DNA of 39,352 bases, taken from contig NZJU01000046.1 in assembly GCA_002692325.1 (NCBI GenBank), positions 1 through 39,352 on the forward strand. The letters run 5' to 3'. The translations under genes were made by a program, and so were the position numbers. Below, one piece after another: positions 25,871-37,957 of the stretch (the stretch's first letter is position 1; each line of letters begins with the position of its first letter). The notes under the pieces are model-generated. The model ran no database searches. It saw nothing but the letters and a program-made list of their open reading frames with translations, and had not been told where the DNA came from. The DNA is from Candidatus Pelagibacter sp. GTDB taxonomy: Bacteria > Pseudomonadota > Alphaproteobacteria > Pelagibacterales > Pelagibacteraceae.

Positions 25871-27359
25871 TTAAATTTAAATTTGAAAATTTTTGATTAA
25901 TTTCATTCTCATAATTAATTATTAGATTATTTACTGAAACGTCAATGGTATCTAGAATTATATTGGGGTAAAAACCAAGACAAATGGTTATTATAGCTAA
26001 TATACTTAGTACAGATAGTTCAGATTTGTTGACATCTTTAATTTCTTTCAATTTAGAATTTTTTGTTTCACCAAATATAACTTTTTTTGCTAACCAGAGC
26101 ATGTATGCGGCACCTAAAATTACTCCAATAGCTGCCATTAAAGCTATTAAATAGTTTTTCATAAATGCCCCGACTAAGACTAAAAATTCACCAATAAAAC
26201 CACTTGTTCCAGGTAAGCCTAACGATGCTAAAGTAAATATTATAAATATTAATGAAAACTTTGGAAGATAATTCACAACACCACCGTAAAAGCTTATCTC
26301 TCTAGAATGCATTCTGTCGTATAAAACACCAACACATAAAAACAAAGCTGCAGAAATAACCCCATGACTTATCATTTGAAACATACTTCCCTCAATTCCT
26401 TGTTTGGTAAATGTAAAAATTCCAAGAGTAACATAACCCATGTGGGCAACAGAAGAATATGCAATCAATTTCTTCATGTCGTCCTGCATCAATGCGACTA
26501 GCGAAGTATATATGATAGCTATAATACTCATTCCGTAAATCAATGGGGTAAAAAACTCTGACCCAAAAGGAAACATGCCAATTGAAAATCTAAGAAATCC
26601 ATAACCCGCCATCTTAAGTAAAATTGCTGCTAATATTACTGATCCAGCGGTTGGGGCTTCGACGTGCGCGTCAGGTAGCCATGTATGCACCGGCCACATT
26701 GGCATTTTTACTGCAAAAGAACTAAAAAATGCTAACCATAAAATATTTTGATACTCTTCAGGAATTTTAATTTTGTAAATTTCAAGCAAATCAGTCGTAC
26801 CAGTTAAAGTATAGATACTTATTATAGCAACTAACATTAAAACTGAGCCTAATAATGTATAAAGAAAAAATTTATATGCTGAATAAACTCTTCTTGGCCC
26901 TCCCCAAATACCAATAATTAAAAACATTGGTATCAATCCAGCCTCAAAAAATAGATAAAATATAACTAAGTCCAGAGAGCAAAATACACCGATCATAAAA
27001 GTTTCTAAAATTAAGATTGCAATTAGAAATTCTTTAAGGCGATTTTTAATAGAGTTTATACAAGATAAAACACAAATTGGCGCTATTAACGCAGTTAAAA
27101 CAATGAATAAAATTGAAATTCCATCTATACCTAATTTAAACTTAATATAACCACTAATCCAATTTTTTTCCTCTACAAATTGGAAACCTTCAAAGTTTTT
27201 ATCAAAAGTCCACCATAAAAATAAGGAAAGAAGAAAGTTTACTAAGGTTGTTAGAATTGAAACATATATTGGTCCATTACTACTAGATTTTGAAAATAAA
27301 ATAAAAAATGAGCCAAACAGAGGAAGAAATATTATAAGAGAAAGAATTGGGAAATCCAT
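25863..27359 (-). CDS. nuoM: NADH-quinone oxidoreductase subunit M
   Basis: Second antiporter-like subunit of complex I. It has 498 residues and about 14 transmembrane helices. The LGIDGISILFIVLTALI and FYLFFEAGLIPMFLIIGIWGG segments (with the buried Glu), AFFSSFAVKMPMWPVHTWLPDAHVEAP and KKLIAYSSVAHMGYV are characteristic. LPGTSGFIGEFLVLVG lies near the C-terminus. It overlaps nuoL by one base and nuoN by eight. Confidence 0.97.
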   Translation of the reverse strand: MDFPILSLIIFLPLFGSFFILFSKSSSNGPIYVSILTTLVNFLLSLFLWWTFDKNFEGFQFVEEKNWISGYIKFKLGIDGISILFIVLTALIAPICVLSCINSIKNRLKEFLIAILILETFMIGVFCSLDLVIFYLFFEAGLIPMFLIIGIWGGPRRVYSAYKFFLYTLLGSVLMLVAIISIYTLTGTTDLLEIYKIKIPEEYQNILWLAFFSSFAVKMPMWPVHTWLPDAHVEAPTAGSVILAAILLKMAGYGFLRFSIGMFPFGSEFFTPLIYGMSIIAIIYTSLVALMQDDMKKLIAYSSVAHMGYVTLGIFTFTKQGIEGSMFQMISHGVISAALFLCVGVLYDRMHSREISFYGGVVNYLPKFSLIFIIFTLASLGLPGTSGFIGEFLVLVGAFMKNYLIALMAAIGVILGAAYMLWLAKKVIFGETKNSKLKEIKDVNKSELSVLSILAIITICLGFYPNIILDTIDVSVNNLIINYENEINQKFSNLNLNE

Positions 27360-29260
27360 TATTTTAAAATTAGATATGTTATTAGTAAAGACAGCCCTAT
27401 TAACATTACAAAAGCGTAATCATATATATAACCACTTTGTAGTTTGGTAGATTTTTTTGAAATAAATTTTATAATTTTAGTAACTCCATCTGGACCAAAT
27501 CTGTCAATAATACCTATATCACCCTTTTTCCACAAAAGATTTCCTGCTCTTTTAAGAGGCTTCACTAAAACATAATCATAAAATTCGTCCATATACCATT
27601 TATTAACCAAAAAATTGTAAAGAGGCGCATTTGTAGCTTTAAAATTTTCTATTGTATTTGTATTTTTAAGGAAAAAATAATAAGAAATGGGAATGGCTAA
27701 TAGAACGATTAGTGGTGTTGTAATCAAAAACCAAGTTGGAACTGTATAATCTTCTACTTGGTTTAAGAAAAATATTGAATTTTTCCAAAAAACTGTTTTT
27801 TCACCAATTAATAGATCTTTAAAAAAATATCCAGAAAAAATCGCTCCGAAAGCTAAAAGTACCAGTGGCACAATCATGATTAACGGAGACTCATGAATTT
27901 TTTCTTTCGCAAAAGTTCCATTATATTTGCCAAAAAAAGTTTTAATTAGGAGACGCCAAGAATAAATCGAAGTTAAAAATGCACAGATAATTCCAACTGT
28001 CGCCGCATAATTACCGACGGTTGAGTCTCTTAAAAAAGCAAATTCAATTATTGCATCCTTTGAGTAAAATCCAGATAAGAACGGGAATCCAGTTAAGGCT
28101 AAAGTACCAATTAAAAATAATGAAAAAGTAAATGGAATTTTTTTCCAAACTCCCCCCATATTTCTTATATCTTGCTCATTATTGAAGGCATGAATAATTG
28201 AACCCGCTCCTAAAAATAATAATGCTTTAAAAAAAGCGTGAGTGAATAAATGGAAAATCGCCACTTGATATGCTCCAATTCCAGCTGCAAAAAACATATA
28301 ACCTAATTGACTACAAGTAGAGTAAGCTATTATCTTTTTTATATCGTTTTGTACTAACGCTACAGAAGCTGCAAATATAGCTGTTACCATACCAACTGTA
28401 GCAACTACATTTAAAGCTGTTGTAGAAAATTCAAATATTGGAGAACACTTCACAACAAGAAATACCCCGGCAGTGACCATTGTTGCTGCGTGAATTAATG
28501 CTGACACTGGAGTAGGACCCTCCATTGCATCTGGTAACCAAGTATGTAAGAAAAATTGTGCAGACTTTCCCATTGCACCAATGAAAAGCATTAAGCAAAT
28601 TAAAGTTATTAAGTTTATCTCAAGCCCAATAAAATCTATTATCTTATCTTTATTTTCAGGGATAAGCACAAACACGTCATTAAAGTTAATAGTTTTAAAA
28701 AAATAAAATATAAGAAATATACCGATTGCTAAACCAAAATCTCCGACTCTATTTACTATGAAGGCTTTTATGGCAGCATTATTAGCAGAATTTTTTTTGT
28801 ACCAAAAACCAATAAGCAAATATGAACATAAACCGACTCCCTCCCAACCAAAAAATAATTGTAAAAAGTTATCTGAAACGACCAGCATTAACATTGCAAA
28901 AGTAAAGAGAGATAAATATGACATGAATCTTGGTTTATGGGGATCATGGCTCATATAACCTATCGAATAAACATGAACAATAGCTGATACAGATGTAACA
29001 ATTACCAACATAATCGAACTTAAAGGATCAATGTTAATTGACCAATTAGCTTTAAAACTTCCCGAATTAATCCACTCAAAAATTAAATAGTTTCCATAAG
29101 AATTATTAATAATTCCATCATAAAATAAAAAAATTGATATAAATGAGGACAAAATAATTAATACCGAGGAAAATATTTGCGAAAATTTATTTCCTAAAAA
29201 TTTACCAAAATAACAAAATATGGAACTTATTAGAGGTAAAAAAACTAAAACGTAAGGCAT
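27359..29260 (-). CDS. nuoL: NADH-quinone oxidoreductase subunit L
   Basis: Distal antiporter-like subunit of complex I, carrying the long lateral helix. It has 633 residues with about 16 membrane helices. Markers are NIDPLSSIMLVIVTSVSAIVHVYSIGYM, FFGWEGVGLCSYLLIGFW, FLHTWLPDAMEGPTPVSALI, KKIIAYSTCSQLGYMF and LTGFPFLSGFYSKDAIIE. The C-terminal part after about residue 510 contains the amphipathic lateral helix and a final hydrophobic anchor. nuoK ends immediately before it, with no gap. Confidence 0.97.
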   Translation of the reverse strand: MPYVLVFLPLISSIFCYFGKFLGNKFSQIFSSVLIILSSFISIFLFYDGIINNSYGNYLIFEWINSGSFKANWSINIDPLSSIMLVIVTSVSAIVHVYSIGYMSHDPHKPRFMSYLSLFTFAMLMLVVSDNFLQLFFGWEGVGLCSYLLIGFWYKKNSANNAAIKAFIVNRVGDFGLAIGIFLIFYFFKTINFNDVFVLIPENKDKIIDFIGLEINLITLICLMLFIGAMGKSAQFFLHTWLPDAMEGPTPVSALIHAATMVTAGVFLVVKCSPIFEFSTTALNVVATVGMVTAIFAASVALVQNDIKKIIAYSTCSQLGYMFFAAGIGAYQVAIFHLFTHAFFKALLFLGAGSIIHAFNNEQDIRNMGGVWKKIPFTFSLFLIGTLALTGFPFLSGFYSKDAIIEFAFLRDSTVGNYAATVGIICAFLTSIYSWRLLIKTFFGKYNGTFAKEKIHESPLIMIVPLVLLAFGAIFSGYFFKDLLIGEKTVFWKNSIFFLNQVEDYTVPTWFLITTPLIVLLAIPISYYFFLKNTNTIENFKATNAPLYNFLVNKWYMDEFYDYVLVKPLKRAGNLLWKKGDIGIIDRFGPDGVTKIIKFISKKSTKLQSGYIYDYAFVMLIGLSLLITYLILK

Positions 29261-29572
29261 CTATCCTTTCATCTCATTGATGTCTTCTACTCGTATAGAG
29301 CCTCTATTTCTATAATAAACTACGATGATAGCCAGTCCTATCGCTGCCTCAGCCGCTGCAACAGTCAGGATTAGCATTGTAAAAATCTGACCTAAGATAT
29401 CTCCAGTAAAAATAGAAAATGATATCAAATTTATATTTACTGCTAAAAGAATCAACTCGATTGACATCAGAATTACAATTATATTTTTTCTATTTAAGAA
29501 AATACCTACTATTCCTAAGAAAAAAATTATCGCTCCTAAAGACAAATAGTGACCTAAACCTACTTCAATCAT
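29261..29572 (-). CDS. nuoK: NADH-quinone oxidoreductase subunit K
   Basis: Small membrane subunit of complex I (ND4L homologue). It has 103 residues and three transmembrane helices, the normal size. Conserved features are [40 protein letters not shown] with the buried Glu of the E-channel, and the second buried Glu in [13 protein letters not shown]. It overlaps nuoJ by eight bases. Confidence 0.97.
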   Translation of the reverse strand: MIEVGLGHYLSLGAIIFFLGIVGIFLNRKNIIVILMSIELILLAVNINLISFSIFTGDILGQIFTMLILTVAAAEAAIGLAIIVVYYRNRGSIRVEDINEMKG

Positions 29573-30194
29573 CGATCTTCACTCCTTTATCAAAAGGGAC
29601 ATCTTTGATCTCTATCGCTGTTAATTTTTCTCTTGATATTTGATTAATATAACTTTGTCTTTTAATATTTTCTCTTTTGCTATAAGTTAATAATATTGCA
29701 CCGATCATTGCAAGTAATAGAATTATACCTGATAGTTGAAAGTATAAAACATAATCTGTGTACATTACATTTCCAATTTCATGAGTGTTAGAATATTCTT
29801 TATTTATTTTTAAAGTCGAGCTTGATGTTAAGTTTTCTTTATATTTCCAGCCGCCGGTAACAACTAATAATTCAAGAAAAATTAAAACGCTGAATAATAA
29901 ACCTGCAGGTATGTGTGTGGACTTTTTTCCCATAAACCAAGATTGCTTTTGCTCAGAAACGTTAAGCATCATTACGACGAATAAAAATAGTACAGCAACA
30001 GCTCCAACATAGACAATTAATAAAATCATACCTAGAAACTCAGCTCCAATCATTATAAAAAGACACCCAACTGATATAAAATCTAAGATTAGAAAAAAAA
30101 CTGAATTTATTGTGCTTCTGGAAGTTATTACCATTAACGCTGAAAAAATAGCTATAATAGAAAAAAAATAAAAAAATATTGCATGAGTGATCAT
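29565..30194 (-). CDS. nuoJ: NADH-quinone oxidoreductase subunit J
   Basis: Membrane subunit of complex I (ND6 homologue) next to the quinone chamber. It has 209 residues with five hydrophobic helices. The segment [27 protein letters not shown] contains the TM3 pi-bulge tyrosine region typical of ND6/NuoJ. The C-terminal tail after the last helix ([21 protein letters not shown]) is hydrophilic. It overlaps nuoI by one base. Confidence 0.95.
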   Translation of the reverse strand: MITHAIFFYFFSIIAIFSALMVITSRSTINSVFFLILDFISVGCLFIMIGAEFLGMILLIVYVGAVAVLFLFVVMMLNVSEQKQSWFMGKKSTHIPAGLLFSVLIFLELLVVTGGWKYKENLTSSSTLKINKEYSNTHEIGNVMYTDYVLYFQLSGIILLLAMIGAILLTYSKRENIKRQSYINQISREKLTAIEIKDVPFDKGVKIDD

Positions 30195-30679
30195 TATCTG
30201 TATATTTTATCAAGCTTAATATTTTTGCTCAAAACATCTTCCCATCTATCTCCATTATCAAGTAATTTTTTTTTATTATAATAAAGTTCTTCTCTTGTTT
30301 CAGTTGCAAATTCAAAATTAGGGCCTTGAACAATCGCATCCACAGGACAAGATTCCTGACAAAGACCGCAGTAAATACATTTGAGCATATCTATATCGTA
30401 TCTAGTAGTTTTTCTACTTCCGTCTTCTTTTTCCTCAGACTCAATGGTAATAGCTTGCGCAGGACACACTGCTTCACATAATTTGCAAGCAATACATCTT
30501 TCCTCGCCGTTTGGGTATCTCCTTAATGCGTGCTCTCCCCTAAATCTTGGACTTATGCTTCCTTTTTCAAAAGGGTAATTAATAGTTTTTTTAGGTTTAA
30601 ATATTTCTCTAATAGCCTTAATCATCGCTTTTACAAATTCAACTAAAAAAACTGTTTTTAAAAATCGATCTAATTTCAT
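30194..30679 (-). CDS. nuoI: NADH-quinone oxidoreductase subunit I (2x 4Fe-4S)
   Basis: Peripheral-arm subunit that holds clusters N6a and N6b and passes electrons toward NuoB. It has 161 residues. The two ferredoxin motifs are complete: [12 protein letters not shown] and [12 protein letters not shown], each with the four ligands. The N-terminal amphipathic helix and [20 protein letters not shown] are family features. It overlaps nuoH by one base and nuoJ by one base. Confidence 0.97.
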   Translation of the reverse strand: MKLDRFLKTVFLVEFVKAMIKAIREIFKPKKTINYPFEKGSISPRFRGEHALRRYPNGEERCIACKLCEAVCPAQAITIESEEKEDGSRKTTRYDIDMLKCIYCGLCQESCPVDAIVQGPNFEFATETREELYYNKKKLLDNGDRWEDVLSKNIKLDKIYR

Positions 30680-31686
30680 TATATCTTTCCTTTAGGTAGC
30701 ATATCAAAATAAACTAAAAAACTTGCAGTCAAAACAACATACAAAAGAGAAAAAGGTAAAAATATTTTCCATCCCAATCTCATTAGTTGGTCATACCTGT
30801 ATCTTGGGACTATAGCTTTTATTAATGCAAATAAGAAAAATAAAAACAATATTTTCATTACCATCCAAAAAGGCGCTGGAATGAGGTTAAATGGGGCAAT
30901 GTCAAATAAAGGTAACCACCCTCCTAAAAAAAGAATTGATCCTAAAGCACACATTAAAAGAATATTTGCATATTCACCCAACCAAAACATTGCATACATC
31001 ATACCTGAATACTCAGTTTGATATCCAGATACTAATTCTGCCTCGGCTTCCGGTAAATCAAATGGAGGGCGATTAGTTTCTGCTAACGCAGATATAAAAA
31101 AAATAACAAACATAGGAAATAAAGGTAAAATAAACCAAACTTCTTTCTGAGCAAGGACAATTTCCTTTAAATTCAAAGAGCCTACACAAAGCAAAACATT
31201 TATAATAATTATTCCAATTGATACCTCATATGAAACCATTTGAGCCGCTGATCTTATTGCACCAAGAAAAGGATATTTTGAATTAGAGGCCCAGCCTCCC
31301 ATAATTATACCATAAACTCCTAACGAAGATACGGCAAATATGTATAAAATTCCAACATTGATATCAGCAAGCACAAAATTTTCACTCATCGGAATTACTG
31401 CCCAAGCTATTAAAGCTAATGTCATTGTAATTATCGGAGCTAATATAAAAACTACTTTATTTGCACTTGATGGAACAATAATTTCCTTTAGAAAATATTT
31501 TAAAGCGTCAGCCAAAGTCTGAAATAAGCCAAATGGGCCTACTACATTTGGACCTTTTCTTTTTTGAACTAAACCCCAGACTCTCCGATCAAACCAAACT
31601 ATCATAGCTACAGAGACTAAGACGGGAATCAACACAAATAGAATTTTATACATCTCGTTTAAAATTGGAAAGATTACATCAAACAT
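30679..31686 (-). CDS. nuoH: NADH-quinone oxidoreductase subunit H
   Basis: Membrane subunit (ND1 homologue) that forms the quinone channel with NuoB and NuoD. It has 335 residues and about eight helices. Diagnostic segments are [31 protein letters not shown], the first helix boundary and loop, and the highly conserved [48 protein letters not shown] is the C-terminal quinone-site loop. An 11-base gap to nuoG is the largest spacer in the operon. Confidence 0.97.
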   Translation of the reverse strand: MFDVIFPILNEMYKILFVLIPVLVSVAMIVWFDRRVWGLVQKRKGPNVVGPFGLFQTLADALKYFLKEIIVPSSANKVVFILAPIITMTLALIAWAVIPMSENFVLADINVGILYIFAVSSLGVYGIIMGGWASNSKYPFLGAIRSAAQMVSYEVSIGIIIINVLLCVGSLNLKEIVLAQKEVWFILPLFPMFVIFFISALAETNRPPFDLPEAEAELVSGYQTEYSGMMYAMFWLGEYANILLMCALGSILFLGGWLPLFDIAPFNLIPAPFWMVMKILFLFFLFALIKAIVPRYRYDQLMRLGWKIFLPFSLLYVVLTASFLVYFDMLPKGKI

Positions 31687-31697
31687 TTAATTTACAC

Positions 31698-33734
31698 CTA
31701 TTTTTTTGATATTGTCCGAGCTTCTCTGCACTTGCTCATTGTTTTTGAAGACCTCGAGATACTATTAGTAAAATAATAATCAATTTCTTTTATCTTGATC
31801 TCTTCATTAAAGAATTTATTATTAATTTTTTTCGTATTTTGAATTTCTTTATTAGGTAAGCTTTCGAAACCTGAAAAATTTGGGATATTTTTAACTACCT
31901 CATTTCTCAATTCACTAAAATCGTTATATATATTTTTACCAAAAATTTTAAAATTCAAATCATTTAAAATGGAATAGTCTTCTTTTGCTAGACCAGGAGG
32001 GTATGAGGCCTTTTTACACTCCTGCACTCTTCCTTCTATATTAGAAAACAAACCAAATTGCTCAGTGTAAGCAGATCCAGGTAAAACTATATCTGCTGTT
32101 TCTGCACCTCTATCACCGTGGCTACCCTGATAAATTACAAATGTTTCATTTTTATTTACTTGTAAATTATCAGAACCCAAAAGATATAATAATTTAAATT
32201 CTCTGTTATTCAATTTTGAAAAAAAATTATTATCTTTTGAAAAATTCTGGAACAATCCCATATCCAAAGCGCCTACACTCGATGCATTTTTATGTAACAA
32301 ATTTAGTGCATTCCAATCATTATTGATAAATCCATTTGTGATTAAATACTCTTTAACTCCTTCAAATATATAACCACCACACTTTAATTCCAAAATTGTT
32401 TCACCAATAATAACTAGAGGTTTTTTCGATTTTTTAAATATTTCACAAAATTTACTTCTATCCTCAATAAAATTTTTAATATCATCAGTTTTATCTCCCA
32501 GAACTTGATAATCATATGTTAGATTCCCTGGATTTCCGAAAGAAAAAACTTTAGTGAATTTTTGAGTTGTAGCTTTTCTTATTCTTGCATTTAACATCGT
32601 TGCCTCATGTCTGGGATTGGATCCTATTATTAGAATTAAATCCGATTCCTCTACCCCGATAATAGATGAATTAAATAAATAATTTTGCCTAGTTAACGTG
32701 TTGTAGTATCTATCCTGCTCCCTGAACTCAACATTATTGCTACCCAGGTTATTAAAAAATTTTTTCAAACAATAGATGCTTTCCATATTTGACATATCAC
32801 CTATATGCGCACCAATTTCGTTTGGGTTAAATTTTTTAATTTGATCAACAACTATTTTAACAGCCTCATTCCAGGTAGATTTTTCAAGTTTACCATTTTT
32901 TTTTACATAAGGAGTATCAATTCTTTGATTTAGTAATCCGTCGCACGAGTACCTTGTTTTATCTGAAATCCACTCTTCGTTAATATTTTCGTTCAGTCTT
33001 GGTAATACTCTTTTCACCTCCCATCCATAAGTGTCAACTCTTACATTAGAACCTACCCCATCCATTACATCTATACTCTCTGTTTTTTTTAGTTCCCAAG
33101 GTCTTGCTTCAAAAGCGTAAGGCTTAGAAGTTAGTGCGCCAACAGGACATAGATCAATTACGTTCCCAGAAAGTTCGGACTCCATTGATTTTTCTAAGTA
33201 AGTAGTAATCTCGGTATTCTCGCCCCTTCCGATCGCACCTAATTCTGAAACACCAGCAACTTCTGTGGCAAATCTAACGCATCTTGTACAATGTATACAT
33301 CTTGTCATCTGAGTTTTAATTAGAGGTCCCATATATTTATCTTTAACATTTCTCTTGTTTTCAACAAATCTTGATTTATCGACACCGTAATAAAGAGATT
33401 GGTCTTGTAAATCACACTCTCCACCCTGGTCGCATACAGGACAGTCTAAAGGATGATTAGCTAGAAGGAATTCCATTACACCTTTTCTTGCTTTTTCTAC
33501 AAATTCAGTATTTGTTTTGATTTTCATTCCTTCAGCGGCTGGCATGGCACAGGATGCTATTGGTTTATTTGATTTTTCCATTTCAACCAGACACATTCTA
33601 CAGTTCCCAGCTATAGATAATCTTTCATGATAACAAAATCTTGGAATTTCAACGTCTGCTAATTCACAGGCTTGTAAAACTGTCATTCCTTGTTCAAACT
33701 CTACTTCTTTCCCATTCACAGTTATCTTAGGCAT
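31698..33734 (-). CDS. nuoG: NADH-quinone oxidoreductase subunit G
   Basis: Largest peripheral subunit of complex I; carries the 2Fe-2S N1b and 4Fe-4S N4 and N5 clusters. From the ATG at 33734 it has 678 residues. The N-terminal 2Fe-2S ligands are C34, C45 and C48 ([15 protein letters not shown]) and C62. The N5 motif is [17 protein letters not shown] and the N4 motif [12 protein letters not shown] molybdopterin-oxidoreductase-like domain without metal cofactor follows. A longer frame begins at 33761 but would lie further inside nuoF; MPKITVNG is the usual opening. It overlaps nuoF by eight bases. Confidence 0.95.
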   Translation of the reverse strand: MPKITVNGKEVEFEQGMTVLQACELADVEIPRFCYHERLSIAGNCRMCLVEMEKSNKPIASCAMPAAEGMKIKTNTEFVEKARKGVMEFLLANHPLDCPVCDQGGECDLQDQSLYYGVDKSRFVENKRNVKDKYMGPLIKTQMTRCIHCTRCVRFATEVAGVSELGAIGRGENTEITTYLEKSMESELSGNVIDLCPVGALTSKPYAFEARPWELKKTESIDVMDGVGSNVRVDTYGWEVKRVLPRLNENINEEWISDKTRYSCDGLLNQRIDTPYVKKNGKLEKSTWNEAVKIVVDQIKKFNPNEIGAHIGDMSNMESIYCLKKFFNNLGSNNVEFREQDRYYNTLTRQNYLFNSSIIGVEESDLILIIGSNPRHEATMLNARIRKATTQKFTKVFSFGNPGNLTYDYQVLGDKTDDIKNFIEDRSKFCEIFKKSKKPLVIIGETILELKCGGYIFEGVKEYLITNGFINNDWNALNLLHKNASSVGALDMGLFQNFSKDNNFFSKLNNREFKLLYLLGSDNLQVNKNETFVIYQGSHGDRGAETADIVLPGSAYTEQFGLFSNIEGRVQECKKASYPPGLAKEDYSILNDLNFKIFGKNIYNDFSELRNEVVKNIPNFSGFESLPNKEIQNTKKINNKFFNEEIKIKEIDYYFTNSISRSSKTMSKCREARTISKK

Positions 33735-35058
33735 TGTCTTTCTCCATAAGATGTTGATCAACTAAATAAGGAACCTTAAGTTTCTTTTTAATAACTGGAT
33801 CTCCACCACATTTTTTTTCAACTTCCTTTCTGAAGTGTCTTAAAAGACCTTGAACTGGCCAAGCTGAACCTTCTCCAAAAGCACAAATGGTATGGCCTTC
33901 TATTTGTTTTGTTACATCAGAAAGAAGTTCAACATCACTTAAAGTTGCATCGCCGTTAGAAATTCTATTCATAATTCTCCACATCCATCCTACGCCCTCT
34001 CTACAAGGTGTACACTGTCCACAACTTTCATGTTTATAAAATCTAGCAATTCTTGTCATACATTTAACAATATCCTCATCTTTATTAATCACAACTATTC
34101 CAGCAGTCCCTAGGCCACTTTTATTTTCAATTAATGAGTCAAAATCCATTTTTAAATTATCACATATTTTTTTTGGAATTAATGGCATCGAAGAACCTCC
34201 AGGTATAATAGCTAAAAGATTTTCCCAACCTCCAATAACGCCACCCGCATAATTTTCAATTAAATCTTTAAGAGAAACTCCCATCTCTTCCTCTACGTTA
34301 CATGGCGAATTGACATTTCCAGAAATACAAAAAATTTTTGTTCCTGTGTTTTTCGGCCTTCCCATTGATTTAAACCAGTTGGCACCTCTTTTTAAAATAG
34401 TAGGTACTACAGCTATAGTTTCAACGTTGTTTACAATAGTTGGACAACCATAGAGACCTACTAATGCAGGAAATGGAGGTTTTAATCTTGGCAAACCCCT
34501 ATTACCTTCTAAGCTTTCTAATAAAGCAGTTTCTTCTCCACAAATATAAGCACCTGCTCCATAATGAATATAAATATCAAAATCCCATCCAGATCCACAT
34601 GCATTCTTTCCTAAAAATTTTTTCTTATAAGCTTCGTCTATTGCTTTTTGAAGCCTAGCCCCTTCATTGAAGTATTCCCCCCTTATATAAACATAACAAA
34701 CATGGGCGCTTACCGCATATCCGGCAATTAAACATCCTTCAATTAATTTTTGAGGTTCAAATCTCAAAATATCTCTATCTTTACAAGTTCCTGGTTCAGA
34801 TTCATCCGCGTTAATAACTAAATAATGGGGTCTAGCACCGACTTCCTTGGGTGCAAAAGACCATTTAAGGCCAGTCGAAAAACCCGCACCTCCTCTTCCT
34901 CTAAGGTCAGATTTTTTAATTTCATCTATTATCCAGTTTTTACCCTTTGCGATAATTTCCTTTGTATTTTTCCAATCATCTCGTTTTAATGCGTTATCTA
35001 TTTCCCAACCTAAATCGTTATATAGATTTTGAAAAATTTTATTCTCTTTTTTAAGCAT
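33727..35058 (-). CDS. nuoF: NADH-quinone oxidoreductase subunit F
   Basis: NADH-binding subunit with FMN and the 4Fe-4S N3 cluster. From the ATG at 35058 it has 443 residues. Motifs: [17 protein letters not shown] (NADH/FMN), [30 protein letters not shown], and the N3 ligands in [12 protein letters not shown] with a fourth Cys in [13 protein letters not shown] at 35073 would extend it by five residues, but the ATG gives the eight-base overlap with nuoE that recurs in this operon. Confidence 0.96.
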   Translation of the reverse strand: MLKKENKIFQNLYNDLGWEIDNALKRDDWKNTKEIIAKGKNWIIDEIKKSDLRGRGGAGFSTGLKWSFAPKEVGARPHYLVINADESEPGTCKDRDILRFEPQKLIEGCLIAGYAVSAHVCYVYIRGEYFNEGARLQKAIDEAYKKKFLGKNACGSGWDFDIYIHYGAGAYICGEETALLESLEGNRGLPRLKPPFPALVGLYGCPTIVNNVETIAVVPTILKRGANWFKSMGRPKNTGTKIFCISGNVNSPCNVEEEMGVSLKDLIENYAGGVIGGWENLLAIIPGGSSMPLIPKKICDNLKMDFDSLIENKSGLGTAGIVVINKDEDIVKCMTRIARFYKHESCGQCTPCREGVGWMWRIMNRISNGDATLSDVELLSDVTKQIEGHTICAFGEGSAWPVQGLLRHFRKEVEKKCGGDPVIKKKLKVPYLVDQHLMEKDNA

Positions 35059-35656
35059 TTTTTCCCTCACCAATTTTATTACGTATCTCAGGTGCCGAAT
35101 TTTTTCTCCCTCTAAATGACCCCGGTTTAAGTGGTTTATCTAAAAGCAAAGAGTCAATTATTTCTCTAGTATTATTTTCATTTAAATCCTCGTAATAGTC
35201 AAAATTTACTTGCATCATAGGTGCATTGATACAAGCACCCAAACACTCTACCTCAGCCCAAGAGCAATTGCCGTCTGATGAAACCTCATTTTCATTCTCT
35301 GAAATTTTTTCTTTGCAAACCTTTACAATTTTTTCAGCACCTCTCAACAAACATGGACTAGTAGTACAAACTTGAACATAATATTTTCCCACTGGAGATA
35401 AATTGTACATAGAGTAAAAAGTTGCTACCTCATATACGCTTATATATGGCACTCCTAAAAACTTAGCTATATATTTCATAGCTTCTAAAGGAATCCAATT
35501 ATCATTTTGTTTTTGTGCAAGATATAAAAGTGGCATTAGAGCACTCTTCTTATTTTTTTTTGGATATTTAAGTAAAACCTTATTTGCTATGGAAAGATTT
35601 TCCTGAGTGAATTCGAATGCTTTAGGTTGTTGCGTATGTATTTTTTTCAAACTCAT
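35051..35656 (-). CDS. nuoE: NADH-quinone oxidoreductase subunit E
   Basis: Thioredoxin-fold subunit with the 2Fe-2S cluster N1a. It has 201 residues. Cluster ligands are in [12 protein letters not shown] and [15 protein letters not shown]. The N-terminal helical region carries [25 protein letters not shown] and [12 protein letters not shown], both family hallmarks. The C-terminal tail includes KPGSFRGR, typical of alphaproteobacterial and mitochondrial NDUFV2 forms. Its start overlaps the nuoD stop by four bases. Confidence 0.96.
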   Translation of the reverse strand: MSLKKIHTQQPKAFEFTQENLSIANKVLLKYPKKNKKSALMPLLYLAQKQNDNWIPLEAMKYIAKFLGVPYISVYEVATFYSMYNLSPVGKYYVQVCTTSPCLLRGAEKIVKVCKEKISENENEVSSDGNCSWAEVECLGACINAPMMQVNFDYYEDLNENNTREIIDSLLLDKPLKPGSFRGRKNSAPEIRNKIGEGKNA

Positions 35657-36828
35657 CTATCTACCTCTCCAAAAACAATATCCAGTGAGCCGAGCACGGC
35701 AGGTACGTCAGCCAACATGTGTCCTTTAATTAAATAATCCATTGCTTGTAAGTGTGAAAATCCTGGAGCTTTAATCTTACATCTGTAAGGTCTATTACTA
35801 CCGTCAGAAATTAAATAAACACCAAACTCTCCTTTAGGTGCCTCGACAGCAGCATAAACCTCACCTTTAGGTACTCTAAAGCCTTCAGTAAAAAGTTTAA
35901 AATGATGAATTAAAGCTTCCATTGATTGCTTTAGATCCTCTCTTTTAGGTGGTGAGATTTTTCCGTCAACGCTTTTGATCGGTCCTTTAGGTAATTTTTC
36001 TATACATTGTTTAATTAATTTAACGCTCTCTCTCATTTCCTCCACTCTACATAAATATCTGTCATAGCAGTCTCCATTCTTGCCAACTGGTATCTTAAAT
36101 TCTAAATCCTTGTAGCACTCATATGGTTGAGATTTTCTTAGATCCCAAGGTATTCCTGATCCTCTAATCATAACACCTGAAAAACTGTGATCTAAAGCTT
36201 CTTGTTTAGTGACAACTCCTATGTCAACGTTTCTTTGTTTGAAGATTCTGTTTTCAGTCAATAGATCTTCAAGATCATCAATAATTTTTGGGAAGGTATT
36301 ACAGAATTTGTAGATATCATCTATTAAAATTGTTGGAAGATCTTGGTGAATTCCCCCTGTTCTAAAAAAATTAGCGTGCAGCCTTGATCCGGAAGCTCTT
36401 TCATAAAACGTCATTAATGTTTCTCTTTCTTCGAAGCCCCATAAGGAAGGAGTCAAAGCACCTACATCAAGAGCCTGGGTAGTGACATTTAAAATATGAC
36501 TTAAGATCCTTCCAATTTCACAAAACATAACTCTTATGTATTTTGCTCTCACTGGTATTTCTAATTTTAAAAGTTTCTCAGTTGCAAGTGCAAATGAATG
36601 CTCTTGATTCATTGGAGCTACATAATCTAATCGATCAAAGTAAGGTAATGCTTGTGTATAAGTTTTATGTTCTATAAGTTTTTCGGTTCCCCTATGAAGC
36701 AATCCGATATGTGGATCTGCTTTTTCAACAATTTCACCATCTAATTCAAGTATTAACCTTAAAACTCCATGAGCGGCTGGATGCTGAGGACCAAAATTAA
36801 GGTTAATTTTCTTATTTTTATTTTTCAT
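35653..36828 (-). CDS. nuoD: NADH-quinone oxidoreductase subunit D
   Basis: 49-kDa homologue forming the quinone-binding site with NuoB. From the ATG at 36828 it has 391 residues. Conserved regions: [22 protein letters not shown] (quinone-site His loop), [29 protein letters not shown], and the C-terminal VFGEVDR. An in-frame TTG at 36834 is possible but less likely. It overlaps nuoC by 11 bases. Confidence 0.97.
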   Translation of the reverse strand: MKNKNKKINLNFGPQHPAAHGVLRLILELDGEIVEKADPHIGLLHRGTEKLIEHKTYTQALPYFDRLDYVAPMNQEHSFALATEKLLKLEIPVRAKYIRVMFCEIGRILSHILNVTTQALDVGALTPSLWGFEERETLMTFYERASGSRLHANFFRTGGIHQDLPTILIDDIYKFCNTFPKIIDDLEDLLTENRIFKQRNVDIGVVTKQEALDHSFSGVMIRGSGIPWDLRKSQPYECYKDLEFKIPVGKNGDCYDRYLCRVEEMRESVKLIKQCIEKLPKGPIKSVDGKISPPKREDLKQSMEALIHHFKLFTEGFRVPKGEVYAAVEAPKGEFGVYLISDGSNRPYRCKIKAPGFSHLQAMDYLIKGHMLADVPAVLGSLDIVFGEVDR

Positions 36829-37426
36829 TTTCAATTTTTTTAAAATCTTTTAAATACGTTGTACCTTCCCACGGGCTCTCGAAATCAAAATTTCTATAAT
36901 TTTGTTCTAATTTTACAGGCTCATTAATAACTTTTTTATCCTTCTCACTGTACCGAACTTCTGTAAATCCCGTAAGTGGAAAATCTTTTCTTAACGGAAA
37001 ACCATCAAAATTATAATCTGTTAAAATTCTTCTAAGATCAGGGTGATTATTAAACTTGATACCAAACATATCAAAAATTTCTCTCTCCATCCAGTTAGCG
37101 GATGGAAATATTTTTACTATTGAAAAAGCTTTTTGATCTTTCTCAATTTTAATTTTTATCTTTACTCTTAAATTAAATTCATGAGATAGAAGTAAATAAA
37201 TAATGTTAAAACGTTTATTTTCTTTTGGATAATCAACTCCAGCTATATCGACTAATTGTTTAAATTTGCATTCATCATCAGTTTTTAAAAGTTGTAAAAT
37301 ATTTATAAGATCGTCAGGCTCAACTTCAATTAAAAGTTCTTCATACTCTATATAGGAGTTTTTTATCTTAGTAGATAATTTAGAATTAATTAACTTATCA
37401 AGTTTTTCTAATTTATAATTAGACAT
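36818..37426 (-). CDS. nuoC: NADH-quinone oxidoreductase subunit C
   Basis: 30-kDa homologue of the peripheral arm, with no cofactor. It has 202 residues. The family signature is near the C-terminus: [27 protein letters not shown], followed by [12 protein letters not shown] and EVRYSE. It is separate from NuoD, as in alphaproteobacteria and mitochondria, not the fused NuoCD of E. coli. It starts directly after nuoB. Confidence 0.97.
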   Translation of the reverse strand: MSNYKLEKLDKLINSKLSTKIKNSYIEYEELLIEVEPDDLINILQLLKTDDECKFKQLVDIAGVDYPKENKRFNIIYLLLSHEFNLRVKIKIKIEKDQKAFSIVKIFPSANWMEREIFDMFGIKFNNHPDLRRILTDYNFDGFPLRKDFPLTGFTEVRYSEKDKKVINEPVKLEQNYRNFDFESPWEGTTYLKDFKKIENEK

Positions 37427-37957
37427 TTATCTATTAATATTTCCCTCTCTTCTAATTTTTTTTTGGAGTTGAAGGATTCCATATAACAAAGCTTCGGCAG
37501 ATGGAGGGCATCCTGGAACATAAATGTCTACAGGAACAATTTTATCACAACCTCTCACCACAGAATAAGAATAATGATAATACCCACCACCATTTGCACA
37601 GCTTCCCATCGATATTACATATCTTGGTTCTGGCATTTGGTCGTAAACTTTTCTTAAAGCTGGTGCCATTTTATTGGTCAGTGTTCCAGCAACTATCATT
37701 ACATCTGACTGGCGTGGTGAAGCTCTTGGTGCTGCTCCAAATCTTTCAAGATCATATCTTGGCATAGACGTTTGCATCATTTCAACTGCGCAACAAGCTA
37801 AACCAAAAGTCATCCAGTGAAGTGAACCAGTTCTAGCCCAATTTATAAGGTTTTCAGCTGATGTGGTAACAAATCCTTTTTCAGCAAAATCTTTAGCGAT
37901 TTTTTTAAATTCTTCTGGAATTTGTTTTTCTTTTTTTTCAAATGAAAACATTTTCAT
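37427..37957 (-). CDS. nuoB: NADH-quinone oxidoreductase subunit B
   Basis: Carries the terminal 4Fe-4S cluster N2 that reduces quinone. I choose the ATG at 37957, which gives 176 residues and an ATGA overlap with nuoA; an in-frame ATG at 37984 would reach 27 bases deeper into nuoA. Ligand motifs are [10 protein letters not shown] (adjacent cysteines), the Cys in [13 protein letters not shown], and [40 protein letters not shown] is also a strong family marker. Confidence 0.96.
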   Translation of the reverse strand: MKMFSFEKKEKQIPEEFKKIAKDFAEKGFVTTSAENLINWARTGSLHWMTFGLACCAVEMMQTSMPRYDLERFGAAPRASPRQSDVMIVAGTLTNKMAPALRKVYDQMPEPRYVISMGSCANGGGYYHYSYSVVRGCDKIVPVDIYVPGCPPSAEALLYGILQLQKKIRREGNINR